64,000 nucleotides of DNA, from assembly GCF_037975245.1 (NCBI RefSeq), contig NC_092564.1:20685984-20749983 (forward strand), read 5' to 3'. A program made the translations under genes and the position numbers. The number at the start of each line of letters is the position of its first letter. Positions within the stretch are counted from its first letter, which is position 1. A model generated the notes under the pieces. It did no database searches. It was given only the letters and a program-made list of their open reading frames with translations, and was not told where the DNA came from. This DNA is from Apostichopus japonicus. Its lineage: Eukaryota > Echinodermata > Holothuroidea > Aspidochirotida > Stichopodidae. This document shows positions 49,914 through 62,700 of this stretch, piece after piece.

Positions 49914-52900
49914 GTTACAACTCCCATCGGGTATGTAAATAGTCATGTTAGGATTTCATCGCATTTATCCATGTCATTTGACGTATTTCAGGATCGTGAG
50001 TTCGTGATACATGTGTTATATTGTCCGTCAGTATGTTTGTTCCGGCATCTGCATGGTCCAAGGAGTGGAATAAAACGGTTCTATGTAGCGATCGGACGTT
50101 TTATTTCGTTAGTGACTGTCTTGTGATTGTGGGATGTTACTGGTCAAGGCCTGTTTCAACTAGACCTAACTCTATGGAATTACACAAAGTCACGGTAGTA
50201 TTTCGCCCAGGATTGAACGAGAAGCGTGGATTTGGATATTCACTGCTAAATTTGGTTTATTGACAGGATACTTTTTCTGTGTTTGTACTTTTGGATATTA
50301 AAACGAGTACTATGTTCAGCTGAAGCTTAGTCATGTATATGCTACCCTGGTCGATTCGGGCCAGCGTCTTCCCGTAGTTGTTCGATTATGTTTAGTGTTT
50401 TTTGTAGTGGGGTAATTCGGTGACAGTAACGTAAACCATTTTCCCGTCACATATCACGCATGAGGCATCTTTTAGGTCTATTCTTCTGTTCAGTTTGCGG
50501 TATTTTGCGATCAAATTGTATTACGGAATCGGCAAGCTGCTTGCATGTTCTACAGTATATTGTACCGTACGTACCTATTGACGCTCCGCTATGTAAACGA
50601 TGCCTTCAATTGAGTGGAAATTTTGCTAATGAAATAACCCATTTTACTAAATTTTCTGCTTAAAATTGTCTTTAAACTAGTTGTTTACCTTCATATGTTC
50701 TTGTTTTAAGCTAACAGCTTTTCAAACGCTCGAAATTGTAAGTCAAATACAGTACAATTGTTCGCTATCTGTGTATAAACAGTGCCTAGTTTAGCGTTTG
50801 ATTTTCGCGGTACACCAATTATGACGTCACACGGTGACCAGCGGCTCCTTTGGGTCAATCTCTGTTTTCAGACATTCTAGAGGTTCATGTCACGTGACTA
50901 CCCAAAATGTCCATTTTCGTGGTCGTTTTTTGATGGGTTATAGTAGGTTTTCGAAGATTATTATTTACACATGTTGATTATGGGTATGTAAACTCCCAAA
51001 TTAATGGAAACCCCCCCCCAAAAAAAAAAAAATTGTCTCCGTAGTTGGTCTTTAAGTACTCCACTACTGAAAAAAAAAGAAAAAAGTTATTAACCAACCT
51101 GCTTTTTCTACTGTAAAAATCCTGCGGATATAAATATATACAAGTTTGAGACACTGGCAATCCTTTGTTGATAGGTTCTTGTTCAAAGGCAGACTAACAA
51201 GAGGAATTTTCTACACTTGAGTATAGTAGAAATGTACATCCAAAGGGACCACCTCATAATTCTTCTTTACCTTTCCCTGGTTTGTTCATCAACCTATTGT
51301 TGCAGATAAAATGATACACAAATGGCACATACAAAAGACTTAATCATTTTCCTCACAAAAAATTTATTGTTCAAATCTACAATGAAAGTTGGAAATGTAC
51401 AAGTTAATAGGAATTTTCCAATAAGAATATTACTAGTAAATGAAAACACAAATTCAGAGCCGATACAATAATGATCACAAATCCTGATTATATACATGGA
51501 ATGATCCTCCAATGAAAAACCCCCTCTTGCTACACTGGAGTGGAAACAAATTTTTCCCTTATTTTCTATCTTACATAACTTTGGGAGGGTCTCACATGAA
51601 ATAAATAATAGAAGAAACCAAAATAAGAGGAATTGCAGGATACCCCCCCCCCCCAAAAAAAAAAACCATTAAATGAATATTCTTATTGTTGAGCTGAGGT
51701 AGTGGCAGCACACTGACTTATTAAAGTTGCTTCCAAATTCAATTCACAGGCTGCAAGAGGCAATGAACCAAACCCTTCTCACAAGATACTACACTAAACA
51801 AAAGTGTGAACTTCTAGAAATTCTTCTCAGATCAACTAATGGGCTCAAAGACCGTACAAGTCGTATTTAACCAAACGATCTGAATTTGATACACTATTTT
51901 CATGCTTCCCAAGGTTTTAAACAAATGAAATTCACAACTTTTTCAAGACACTACCATCATCTCTCAGAAATCTTTGAAGCCCAGTTGATGAAATCCTCAG
52001 AAAAGTAACTTTTGCTGATGTGAATAAACTTTCAATGTCTCCCTGAATATCCCCCTAGATTCGCTGTTCAATCTGTCGCCATCTATCCAATGACCATCGT
52101 TTACTGGTATACGACTTTTGCAAGGATCTTTGATGAACCTCTCCTGTCAAAGTTGTTGTGTGATCGGATATCAGCATGTACTGACACACCACTCGAATAT
52201 TTCTATATAAACACACATATAAATAGACATTGTACGTACCTGTACTATGTTTCCTCATATTTGACAATTCAAATTGTGTATAGGCTATTATTGTATGGAG
52301 CATAATGCCATTATGATTAACAAGCCATTGCAGATATAGAATTCAATAAACCCAGTTTATACCTGCCAGACAGTCACAGAGAATGTCCAGGGAATAATTT
52401 ATCTTGTATTGCAACAGCAAAATGGCCAAATTTGATACCCAAATGTAAAGGTGTAGAAGCATAGATATATATATAACGTGGAAATATGAAGACAGCATAA
52501 AAATTATTACCTGTGCAGCTTGAATCACTTTGTAGGCACCCGGAAGGTACTTCCTTTTAATCTTAAATTTGAGTTTTATTCCCTTTTTATTGTTGTTACG
52601 GTAGGTCGGGACTATTAGGTAACACTTGTTGCATGAAAAAATGTCCTTCAAAGTCAAGGGACCTGTTTCAGGTATTACCCAGTAATAGAAAAACAAAATT
52701 TATCTTAAACCCACACCCAGCTTCTTTGAAACATGATGTAATTCTTTTAACAACCTTTCGTTGAACACTCTGGACAAACGTTTATAGAGCCATTTCTCTT
52801 GAATTTCTGAAAACAGGTAAAGATATACCATGATCAAAGACCTATTCTTTTTTGTTCACTCACCCAAAACTAGGGAGTTATTCTGAACACACTTCAGAAA

Positions 52901-53738
52901 TATGAGTTAAATCAGAAACATGTTAGAACCACAGGATGGTTTTGGCACCGGTTTATTATGTCCCATCAAATGCTTTGTAAGATCACATCAAAAGCATTCA
53001 TCAATCACGTTATCTTTCACGTCACTTGTAGCCACACCCAGTATGCTAAGCTCGCCTTATCAATAACAATAATTTCTGGTTCAATATCAACCCATCCCCC
53101 TCCCCCCCCTGCCATAAGGAAGAGGTCAAAAAATATATATATATTGACCATTTCCTGCCAATATCAATGAATTGGTATTATTCTCTCACTTAAGGTCCTT
53201 TCATTGAAGAAATTTCCACAGGGCATGGATTTGAGATCATTTTTGAGTCTAATAAAATTAATCTTATTATGCCACTGGTACAAATTTTGTCATACCTCCC
53301 GGTGAACTTTCTTGCCTTCATACAAGAGTGAATCCCCCCCACGGTAAACTGAGGCACTGATTTGTTCGTTACCACTTCCAACGACGTTCCCAACGTTCGC
53401 ACATTTGCCCCGTTAGGTTTCATAAATCGATCATAAACTCGTCCTCTTATGTCTCGGTTTTTCTTCACCGACACAATTCCAAACGTACTCTTAGTGAGGA
53501 ACTAATACCCCTCCATATATGATGTCTCTTTGGCAGAACACTGTAGCATCTTAGTTACTCTTATCTTGTGATAGGACCCACAACGGCCACATCATACGGA
53601 GGTTTGACTAAAGTGTTATCGCATGCAAGAGGAGTCTCTTCTTCTTCTTCCCTGTCCTTGACTGAGACTAATCAGTGCATCCCATACGTCTCTCTCTCAA
53701 TGCTTCACCTACCGATGAGGAGGAGGAGGATGAGGATT

Positions 53739-56700
53739 TCATGATGGTTTTGTCATAGTTGGATACACCACAGAATACTTGATGGCCTTTCCATTGTGTG
53801 TAGTGTAATCATTCCTGATGGTGGTACAAGGAACAAGGCCGTCGATATCTCCATCGAACCACTTCTGAATATCGTTCTCCTGTTCCTCTGTGACATTTTC
53901 CTCTTTCCAGCCATTGTGCCATTTATCAAATTTTTGAGCCAGATGCTCTGTCACATATTGGTGAGCCTGTAAAATAATGGATGGCCAAATTTGTTTACAC
54001 CTTCATGATGCAATAAATAAGGTTTACATACAAGGCTATTCTCCAGTAGGGAGTCCTTAAATGAGTCTAATGTGTCAGAGAAGGGGGGAGGAGTGGGTAG
54101 AGGGAAGGTTTTAAGCAACTATCAGAGGCAATGTTAACATATTACACCTTGTTATGTTTGATTTCAACATTCCCTTATGATTGAGATGGATTTGGCCAAT
54201 TAATAGAATAGACCTCAAAACTTTTCTTTAATTTTTAAGAATGGAATATTCCCATCTCCCCCATCAAGTCTTGTCTCAGCAACCGGTACATTACTCTCAA
54301 TGTCACACAAGTCAACATCTGATATTGGTCTTAACATATTTCATGGAGGGATAAATTCAAATTAGTTGAAATGCATTTGTGTATGCCAAACTCATATGTC
54401 ATGGAACACCTAATTATGCCACTCACCTTGCCCTATGTCTGTCCATCTGATAATATGTCGCACAACATAACAAAATATATCAACAAAGAGAAGAATGCTG
54501 CCTATGATCATATCTATCATTACGAATTTAACAAGAGCCCAAGGGCACTGTGGTTCCTTGCTTGAGGTATATGACAATACACATATTATAAAGCAAGATT
54601 GGGCTCAAATAGTCCAAGTAATTGTGGTCCTACATGTACCCATAAAGTAACCAACACTATAGCCAACACTTTTGTGATCACAAAATGTGATCGGATTTTT
54701 GATCAAAAGGCACTTTTGAGATCTAAATATGGCGTCAAAAATGTAAGAAGTATGAGGTCACCAACAAGCGGGTCAACAGATATGATAACATTGGTGACCA
54801 CAGATGACATGACCTTTAAGTTTGAAAATGTTCCACCACCCCATTCACAACTTGTCCCAAATTATCAACCGTGTCACACCTTGGTATTGGGATTTAATTG
54901 CATTAAATGTCTAAAAATTAACTTTGAACTTGTATACATAACTTCACACACAAAGGTCACCCGTAGGTCAACCAATTGACATTTTTGATCGGTGAGACCT
55001 AAACGGAGCATCAAAACTGTCAAAATTCAAACATGTTTTCTTTGCCCATTTTCTCCCCCCAAAATACTAGTTTTTTTAACATTAGCTGACCTTTGGTGAC
55101 CTTGGATCACATGACCGCTAAGTTTGAAAATATTCCCCTATACCATTCGCAACTTGTCCAAAAAAATCAACCTTGTCACACCAGGCACTGGGAGTTATTG
55201 CATGAAATGTCTGAAAATTAACTTTGACCTCCTATAACTTCACACACAGAGCTCATCCAGGGGTCAACCTATTGACATTTATGATCAGAAGGTACCTTTA
55301 ACATCTAAAAATAGCATCGAAACTGTAAAAATCCCCAAAACATGAAAAGGTCACCAGAGGTCACCAGAGGTCAAGGGTCACCCAGATGTGGGTGGACAAT
55401 TGGATTACGTAGAACGGTAGAAGCAACTCCCAACCCTAACTGACAATTTGTTCTCAAGTTATCGCAAAAATTCTTGTTTTTTATCATTAATTGACCTTTG
55501 GTGACCTTGGATCACATGACCGTTAAGTTTGAAAATATTCCCCTATACCATTTGCAACTACTCCAAAAATATCAACCGTGTCGCACCTTGGAACTGGGAG
55601 TTATTACACTAAATGTCTGAAAATTAACTTTGACCTCATATAACTTAACATACAAAGGTCACCTTGGGTCAACTCATTGACATTTTTGATTGGTGAGACC
55701 TAAATAGAGCATCAAACTATACAAATTCAAACATTTTTTTCTTTGCCCATTTTCTCCTCCCAAAATACTAGTTTTTTAACATTAATTGACCTTTGGTGAC
55801 CTCGGATCACATGACCGTTAAGTTTGAAAATATTCCCCTATACCATTTGCAACTTGTCCAAAAATATCAACCACGTCACACCTTGGAACTGGGAGTTATT
55901 GCATTAAATGTCTGAAAATTAACTTTGACCTCGTATAACTTCGCACACAAAGTCACACGGGGGTCAACCCATTGACATTTATGATCAGAAGTTACCTTTA
56001 ACATCTGAAAATAGCATCGAAACTGTAAAAATCCACAAAACACAAAAAGGTCACCAGAGGTCACCAGAGGTCAAATTGAGGTCAAGGGTCACCCAGATGC
56101 GGGTTGACAATTGGATTACATTGAAGCAACTCCCAACCCTAACTGACAATTTGTTCTCAAGTTATCGCAAAAATACTAGTTTTTTATCATTAATTGACCT
56201 TTAGTGACCTCGGATCACATGACCGTTAAGTTTGAAAATATTCCCCTATACCATTTGCAACTTGTCCCAAAATATCAACCGTGTAATACCTTGGCACTGG
56301 GAGTTATTACACTAAATGTCTGAAAATTAACTTTGACCTCATATAACTTAACATACAAAGGTCACCTTGGGTCAACTTATTGACATTTTTGATCGGTGAG
56401 ACCTAAATAGAGCATTAAACTATACAAATTCAAACATTTTTTTCTTTGCCCATTTTCTCCTCCCAAAATACTAGTTTTGTAACATTAATTGACCTTTGGT
56501 GACCTCGGATCACATGACCGTTAAGTTTGAAAATATTCCCCTATACCATTTGCAACTTGTCCAAAAATATCAACCACGTCACACCTTGGAACTGGGAGTT
56601 ATTGCATTAAATGTCTGAAAATTAACTTTGACCTCGTATAACTTCGCACACGAAGGTCACACGGGTGTCAACCCATTGACATTTTTGATCGGAAGGTACC

Positions 56701-59700
56701 TTTGGTATCCAAATCTAGCATCAAAACCAAACATTTTCTTTTTTGCTCGTTTCCTCCCAAAATAAGCACATTTTTTCTAATGTGACCTTTGACCTTGGTT
56801 TCAGATGTAGTTTAATCTCCTGATTCCAAAAAACAAAACGACAAGTCTGTGCAACCATCCTAACTCCGACTGAAAAACTTTGACCCCATATAACTTCGCA
56901 CATAAAGGTCACACGGGGTCAACCTATTGACATTTATGTTCAGAAGGTACCTTTGACATCTGAAAATAGCATCGAAACTGTAAAAATCCCCCAAAACACG
57001 TAAAGGTCACCAAAGGTCATATTGAGGTCAAGGGTCACCCAGGTGCGGGTCGACAATTGGATTGCATTGAAGCAACTCCCAACCCTAACGGACATTTCGT
57101 TCTCAAGTTATCGCAAAAATACTACTTTTTTATCATTAATTGACCTTTGTTGACCTTCGATCACATTACCGTTATGTTTGGAAACGATGCTTTACCCCAT
57201 TCACAACTACTCCCAAAATATCAACCATGTCGGAACCTGTCAATGGGAGTTATTGCTGTTTTTAATATATTGGTTTTTGGCATCTAACTGACCTTTGGTG
57301 ACCTTTGCGGGCACTTAAAACAATAGGGATCTTCCTCTTACTATGGGCTATCCACCCAACAAGTTTCATCATGATACATCATTTCCTTATTGAGATATCG
57401 TGTACACAAGCCAAGCGTCACATACACACACACACACACGCCAAGTTGAACGCATAGGTTCCTTGCTTTGCAAAAAGCAAGGAACCAAAAACAATAAAAT
57501 ATTATGAAACTCAATGCCAACAATTAATCTCCTGGATGCCTAACAGAGTTGCCCACGTGACGACTGGTGGATTTTCATTCCCTATTTAAGTATCTGACAA
57601 TTCAAGACGAGGAGGTATTACTACCTATCAACAAAATTGCTCAAATTTGGTTCCCTTAAAAATTTGTTTCATGTTTGCTACAATCCATTAAAATTCTTAT
57701 TTCAAATGGGGGATGCACAACTCACCTCTCTGGCTTTCTTCAGAGACGACCTTCTGTACATGTAGTCCTCCGAGTCGACCACATAGACCATCCTGTAGGA
57801 GTTGAGGTTAAACTTACACTCCATATTGTTGACCATCTCTACCCCCTGGAGCTGCTTCACCGGCTTACCCCCGCTGTCAACTTCCATCTTAACCTCCTCC
57901 CCCTCCTCCAACGTGATAGTAGCACCTTCTTTTCCGTTTTCCTTCTTGCTCTGGTTATCAAAGCTCTCTTGCTGTTGCTTCTCCGAAGGGTCAGCTGCGG
58001 TTTCGGCTGCTTCAGTCTTCTCGTTACTTCCGCCTACTTTGCGTTTACTGGCGTCGTCGGCTCTCTCCTGCCTCTGTAGATTCTTGCTCCTGATTGGCTC
58101 CTTCAGAGATGCTGCAGCTTGAGTAGACATGGTCAGTAGGGACTCCTTCATTTGTCTTGACTGTCGTAAGTTTCTGTTGGGAGGAAAGGAGACGATTGTT
58201 GTTGAGTGGAGTTATTTGGCAGCAACTGTGATCTATTCAATAGGTGGAGGTACGTTACAGTGTCAGTCTCACAACCGCTGTGCTCATGGTGCAAATAAAC
58301 ATCCAGAACCAGAATATCTTGACCTGTTTAAAATTGCTCCTGTTTTGTGGAGCTGTCTTCTGTGGAGTTGGTATTCTTGTCTGTGATTTGGGTTTCAGGG
58401 AATCTGCTTTCAACTTTAGTTCCTCCTCAACTAATATTCTACTAAATTAATCTTGTATAAAAATTCTGTGTATGAATATTCTGTTTAAATGATTACATCT
58501 TACTTTGGGTTGTATTGAAAGCCACAGACAGAACTTGCTTGAATGGATTAAAAGCCACAACAGACAGATGTTATGTGGTTGGCTTGCAAACCTGAATGTT
58601 TAAAATCAACTAATATTCACCTCCTTAAGAAGACTGCTTTCTTTGACATGTCATCCTTCAATGTCTCTGAGGTATCTGTGCTGCTGACGTACTTCTGCAT
58701 GTAAGAGACCCACTTGCCGACCTCTACCGGATCATCGCTATGGTCCTCCTCTGTATCCAGTAGCTCTATGCCAAGGGCCTTATCTCGTTTCACCTGATGA
58801 AAATCATCACAAATTAAAATGTAAACAAAAGATATCCCTGAAATGGGATTGTGTATTCGTCATCCCTATCACTTATTAGCTTAGCAGTGTCCAATAAATT
58901 CAGCTTTGACTGAGAAGCTTTCATCCTCTGAACCGGAATATAATCTTGGTCTTTACGACATTTCAAACCTGTCTAACGAGAAACATGCAGCACAGTTTTC
59001 GGTGGTTGTAACTTTGTGAAAATGCAGTCAGTGTCTTGAACTCAATCAGAAGAGCTACACTTGCATATTTAGGGTGCATGTTTGGTATCTGTATGGGTGC
59101 ATGTTTTGGTATCTGTATGGGTGCATGAGGTGCTGTATTGGTGCATGTATGATATCTGTGTGGGTGCATGAGGTGCTTGTTTGGTATCTGTATGGGTGCA
59201 TGAGGTGCTGTATTGGTGCATGTTTGATATCTGTATGGGTGCATGAGGTGCTTGTTTGGAATCTGTATGGGTGCACGAGGTGCCGTATGGGTTCATGTTT
59301 GGTATCTGTATTGGTGGATGAGGTGCTGTATGGGTGCATGTTTGGTATCTGTATTATTTGCTGCCTGGGTATATTCTGTCTGTAAAACCCTCTAGGGATA
59401 TTATTGTGTTCGGTGAGAAAAAAAAACCCTCTTGGGATTCTTTGTTTATTTCACATCATTTGTATTCATTTCTTTGAATACTAGATGGTTTGCTGGATTG
59501 AAGAGATTCATTGTAGAGATTCAGCAAAACTCACGTAAGTAACTTTGAAGCAGTTTTCATCTGGTATTAGTTGTTCCACTTTTCTCTGGTAAGCAGATTC
59601 TTGTGAAACCCTGGCAGGGGCTGAAGCCATGGTGCCTCCTGTTGCACCAGTACCGGTCTCCGATAAATAAAAGTCAGTGATCTGTAGGCAGGTATCTTCA

Positions 59701-62700
59701 ACTACAAGATTCTGAAGCTGAAGAAACAATGAAATCAGAGAGTGGATTTAGTACAGAGTTGATACAGATTCTTATAGATTTCAACAAATCACAGTTAGCA
59801 TGATTTTCTAATTTAATATTAACATGAATTAGTAAGGACTACTTAAAAGCACCCTGGTTGTCGTCATCATCCCCCACCCCCACACCCCCCGTCATCATAC
59901 TTCATGTACATCTAAGTAAATTGTTATTTTCCTACATGTGAAAGCATAGGAAATATCCATGAATGCTGTATCACTACAACCCTCTGCCCACACAATAGTA
60001 AGTTGAGATGAAAACAATACGGCTAACATTACAGCAATGTCTCCTATGTAACATAGCTGACACAGAGAGGTACTTCTTTCCGCCCATCTCCAATAAAGCA
60101 AGCAAGCTGTTATGAACGTACCTGTCTGACGATATTCTGCACGACCTTATCAAGAGTAAAGGCCAAATAAGCGTGGATGCCAAACATTTCCCTGAGTTGG
60201 TCTTCATACACACTGCTCTCCATGTTGCCATCCAAAACATTCCTGACCATTTCTAGCAATGTGGAGTAATACCCCTCGGGCTCTACATCCACTGTTTGAC
60301 AAAGAAGAGCAATTGTAATTATTACTAACAATGCACACCACAAGGGAAGTTAAACAGATGTTTATAACAACATATGGAAATAGAGGTATGTAAATGCAGA
60401 TACGTAATTTGAAACTGGCTCTAAGACAAGGTCACATTGATGAGATGTCAACTCACAGTTGGACACTACCTTGAGTAACAACATTTGAAAACAAGTAATA
60501 GTATATGATCGGACTGAACCAAAGTTCTGCAACATGTCACGCTAATCCAGTTCAACATTTTTCTTAGAATTTCTTTAAATTAGAGCACATTCAACTACCA
60601 CACATTAAACAAATAGCAGTGCCCCTCACTCATGTCCCCCCCCCCCCCAGTAAGAACATTTTAGGGAACTTTACTGTGAGTGCAGAGTGCAGTTGTGACT
60701 CTGGACACAAAGACACCACAGGCTTATAAACAAAGAGTTCAAACAGATTTTATATTGAAATCATTTATTCAATACAAAACTCCACGTCCGAAATGAAATC
60801 CCCCAAATAATAGTATCATTGCATTAATATTAGTTTATATTTGTTGCGTGGTCACAGACTGATATAAGGCAAGAATCAGGTCTGGTGGAAGGTCACTTAC
60901 GAGGTGTTTTCAGGCCCAAGGCCACAGCAGTGGAGACTTTACTGGGCTTCCTCTGGCCTCCGTCTGACTCTGCGATAACTTCTGCTCTTTTCTTCATCTT
61001 GAGCAGTCTCTCACAGAGGATGGTGTAGAGCCGAAAGAAGAGGTACCAATTGTTGTTGGTAAAAAACACATGGTAGATGTTGTCCTGCATAGTTAATAGG
61101 AGTGAAAGGTGAGTCATCGTTAGCAGATACACAAATAACATCGTACATATGCCAGAGTTTGACTGAGTGGAATGTACAACGTTCACCATACTTAGCGAGG
61201 ACATCTCATACAATTCGATATTCCTACAATAGTAGCCTTCCATTAGAATAGAAATATCAACAGAAAACTTAAATACTGCATTTGACAATACTGTTCACTT
61301 ACCAGGATTTTAAATAAAAATAGAAATAAATGTGTTAAGTTTATTTCCCCATAGTGAGTGAGAGTGACTTGTATTGTTGTTACAATGCAGGGAATAATTT
61401 ATGAAGTATCACATAAATGCTACAAAATATGGGTAAATTGCTTTACAAATGCAAACATGTATAACAGTTTTGTACACAGGGACCATAGTACTTTACCCTT
61501 TCAGAAACTTTTAAATTGCTGCACAAAATTTAAACACTAGATTATTCCCTTCAATGTACAATTTAAACTTTAAATGCGAAGAACTCGCAACATGCAAGTT
61601 GGAAGACATCATTTGGCTCCCAGATGTCATCATTCATAACCCATTGATGAATGGCAGATGCAGAATCAAATTGATAACAAATTAAGCAGGAAAGCGAACA
61701 GAAAGAATGCATAAAGCAAAGAAAAGAATCGTAAAAAGAAAATTCTATACAACTCCACAACACATTCTTCTAGTTCTTTCATTCTTCTAGCCTAAAACTG
61801 ATTAAAGAACACATACAATGAATGGTGAGATATAGAAAACAAGATCATAATTTATTGAGGAAGGGATAGGATAGAAGACTGAGAGAGTATGAAAGCAAGA
61901 CTCACAGATGTCCACATGTGCTTATCTGCAGGTCCCCCAGCAAGCTTGGCTTTCACTTTCTTGTCAAACGTCTCCTTTCTTGGTGAATTAGATTCCTGTT
62001 CATCGGTTTCCATATCTTGGTGGGTAAAGACAAATCAGGAAACTTAATAAACACAATTGCTCCCTAGACAATTAATTTGACTATTGTTAAAAGCAAAGAA
62101 AATCTCAAAATGTTGAAAATTTAAGATACAGAAAATAAAATGTTAACAAACCGCTCTTCTACTGCGAAAGGCTGTACATGAATAAATAATAAAGGGGTCC
62201 TAGCATGATTTTCAGTTGAACCAAAAGGCTGGCAGAATAAGGACACACTTTAAATAGACAGATGGACAGACAAATTAATGGGACCAATGAATGTTACAAT
62301 ACCAGTTTGAATGAGCAAAGCAATTTTCAGGCACAATGGATTTCATCAACCAGTTAACAGGATAAGAAGTCACCTCGCTCTACCAACTATATAACCATTT
62401 CTTTCCTGGGGATGGGGCAGGGGGGGGGAACTTTTTTAACATGCATACCTTCATCATCGTCATCATCCTCGTCATCAGACAGCTCTCCTCTTTCAACAAA
62501 GAGAAAGTCTGGCAGGAAGTGATGTAATAACTGCTTGATCTTCTGTTTCTCTTCTTTATGTATCCCTGTAATAAGAGAACATTAAATGTGTATCAACGTA
62601 AGAAGAAAAAATTTATCAGATGAGTACCCACGTGAAATATAAAGAAAGCAAAGTACAACATAAATCACACGCACAACAAGGTTTTGCCCTTTCGAGACAG

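Larger units (their letters stand above)
43247..53738. other. Intergenic, repeat-rich region between the ARM-TIR-SAM gene and SIN3
   Basis: The left part should contain the upstream UTR exon and promoter of the ARM-TIR-SAM gene, which I could not locate. The right part probably includes the SIN3 3' UTR; an AATAAA on the minus strand near 52949-52954 is a candidate signal. Between them lie a foldback, a 69-bp duplication, two related elements and a broken THAP fragment, each entered separately. A 94-codon minus frame at 53190-53474, just 3' of SIN3, has no recognised domain. No intact gene is supported here. Confidence 0.5.

Noticed and set aside
53190-53474. 94-codon minus frame just 3' of SIN3
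   Set aside because: No domain recognised and located where SIN3 3' UTR is expected. Not strong enough to call.
46891-57490. Possible CRISPR-like array because of regular spacing
   Set aside because: Units are 297-405 bp, diverged and continuous with no unique spacers, and the context is an animal genome.
54530-57490. Helitron assignment for element B
   Set aside because: A terminal hairpin is present, but the TC start and CTRR end expected of Helitrons are absent.
57675-58122. Leu/Ser-rich plus-strand frames
   Set aside because: Antisense shadows of the SIN3 exon at 58173-57726.
58963-59385. His/Thr/Pro-rich frames on both strands
   Set aside because: Generated by a minisatellite inside a SIN3 intron.
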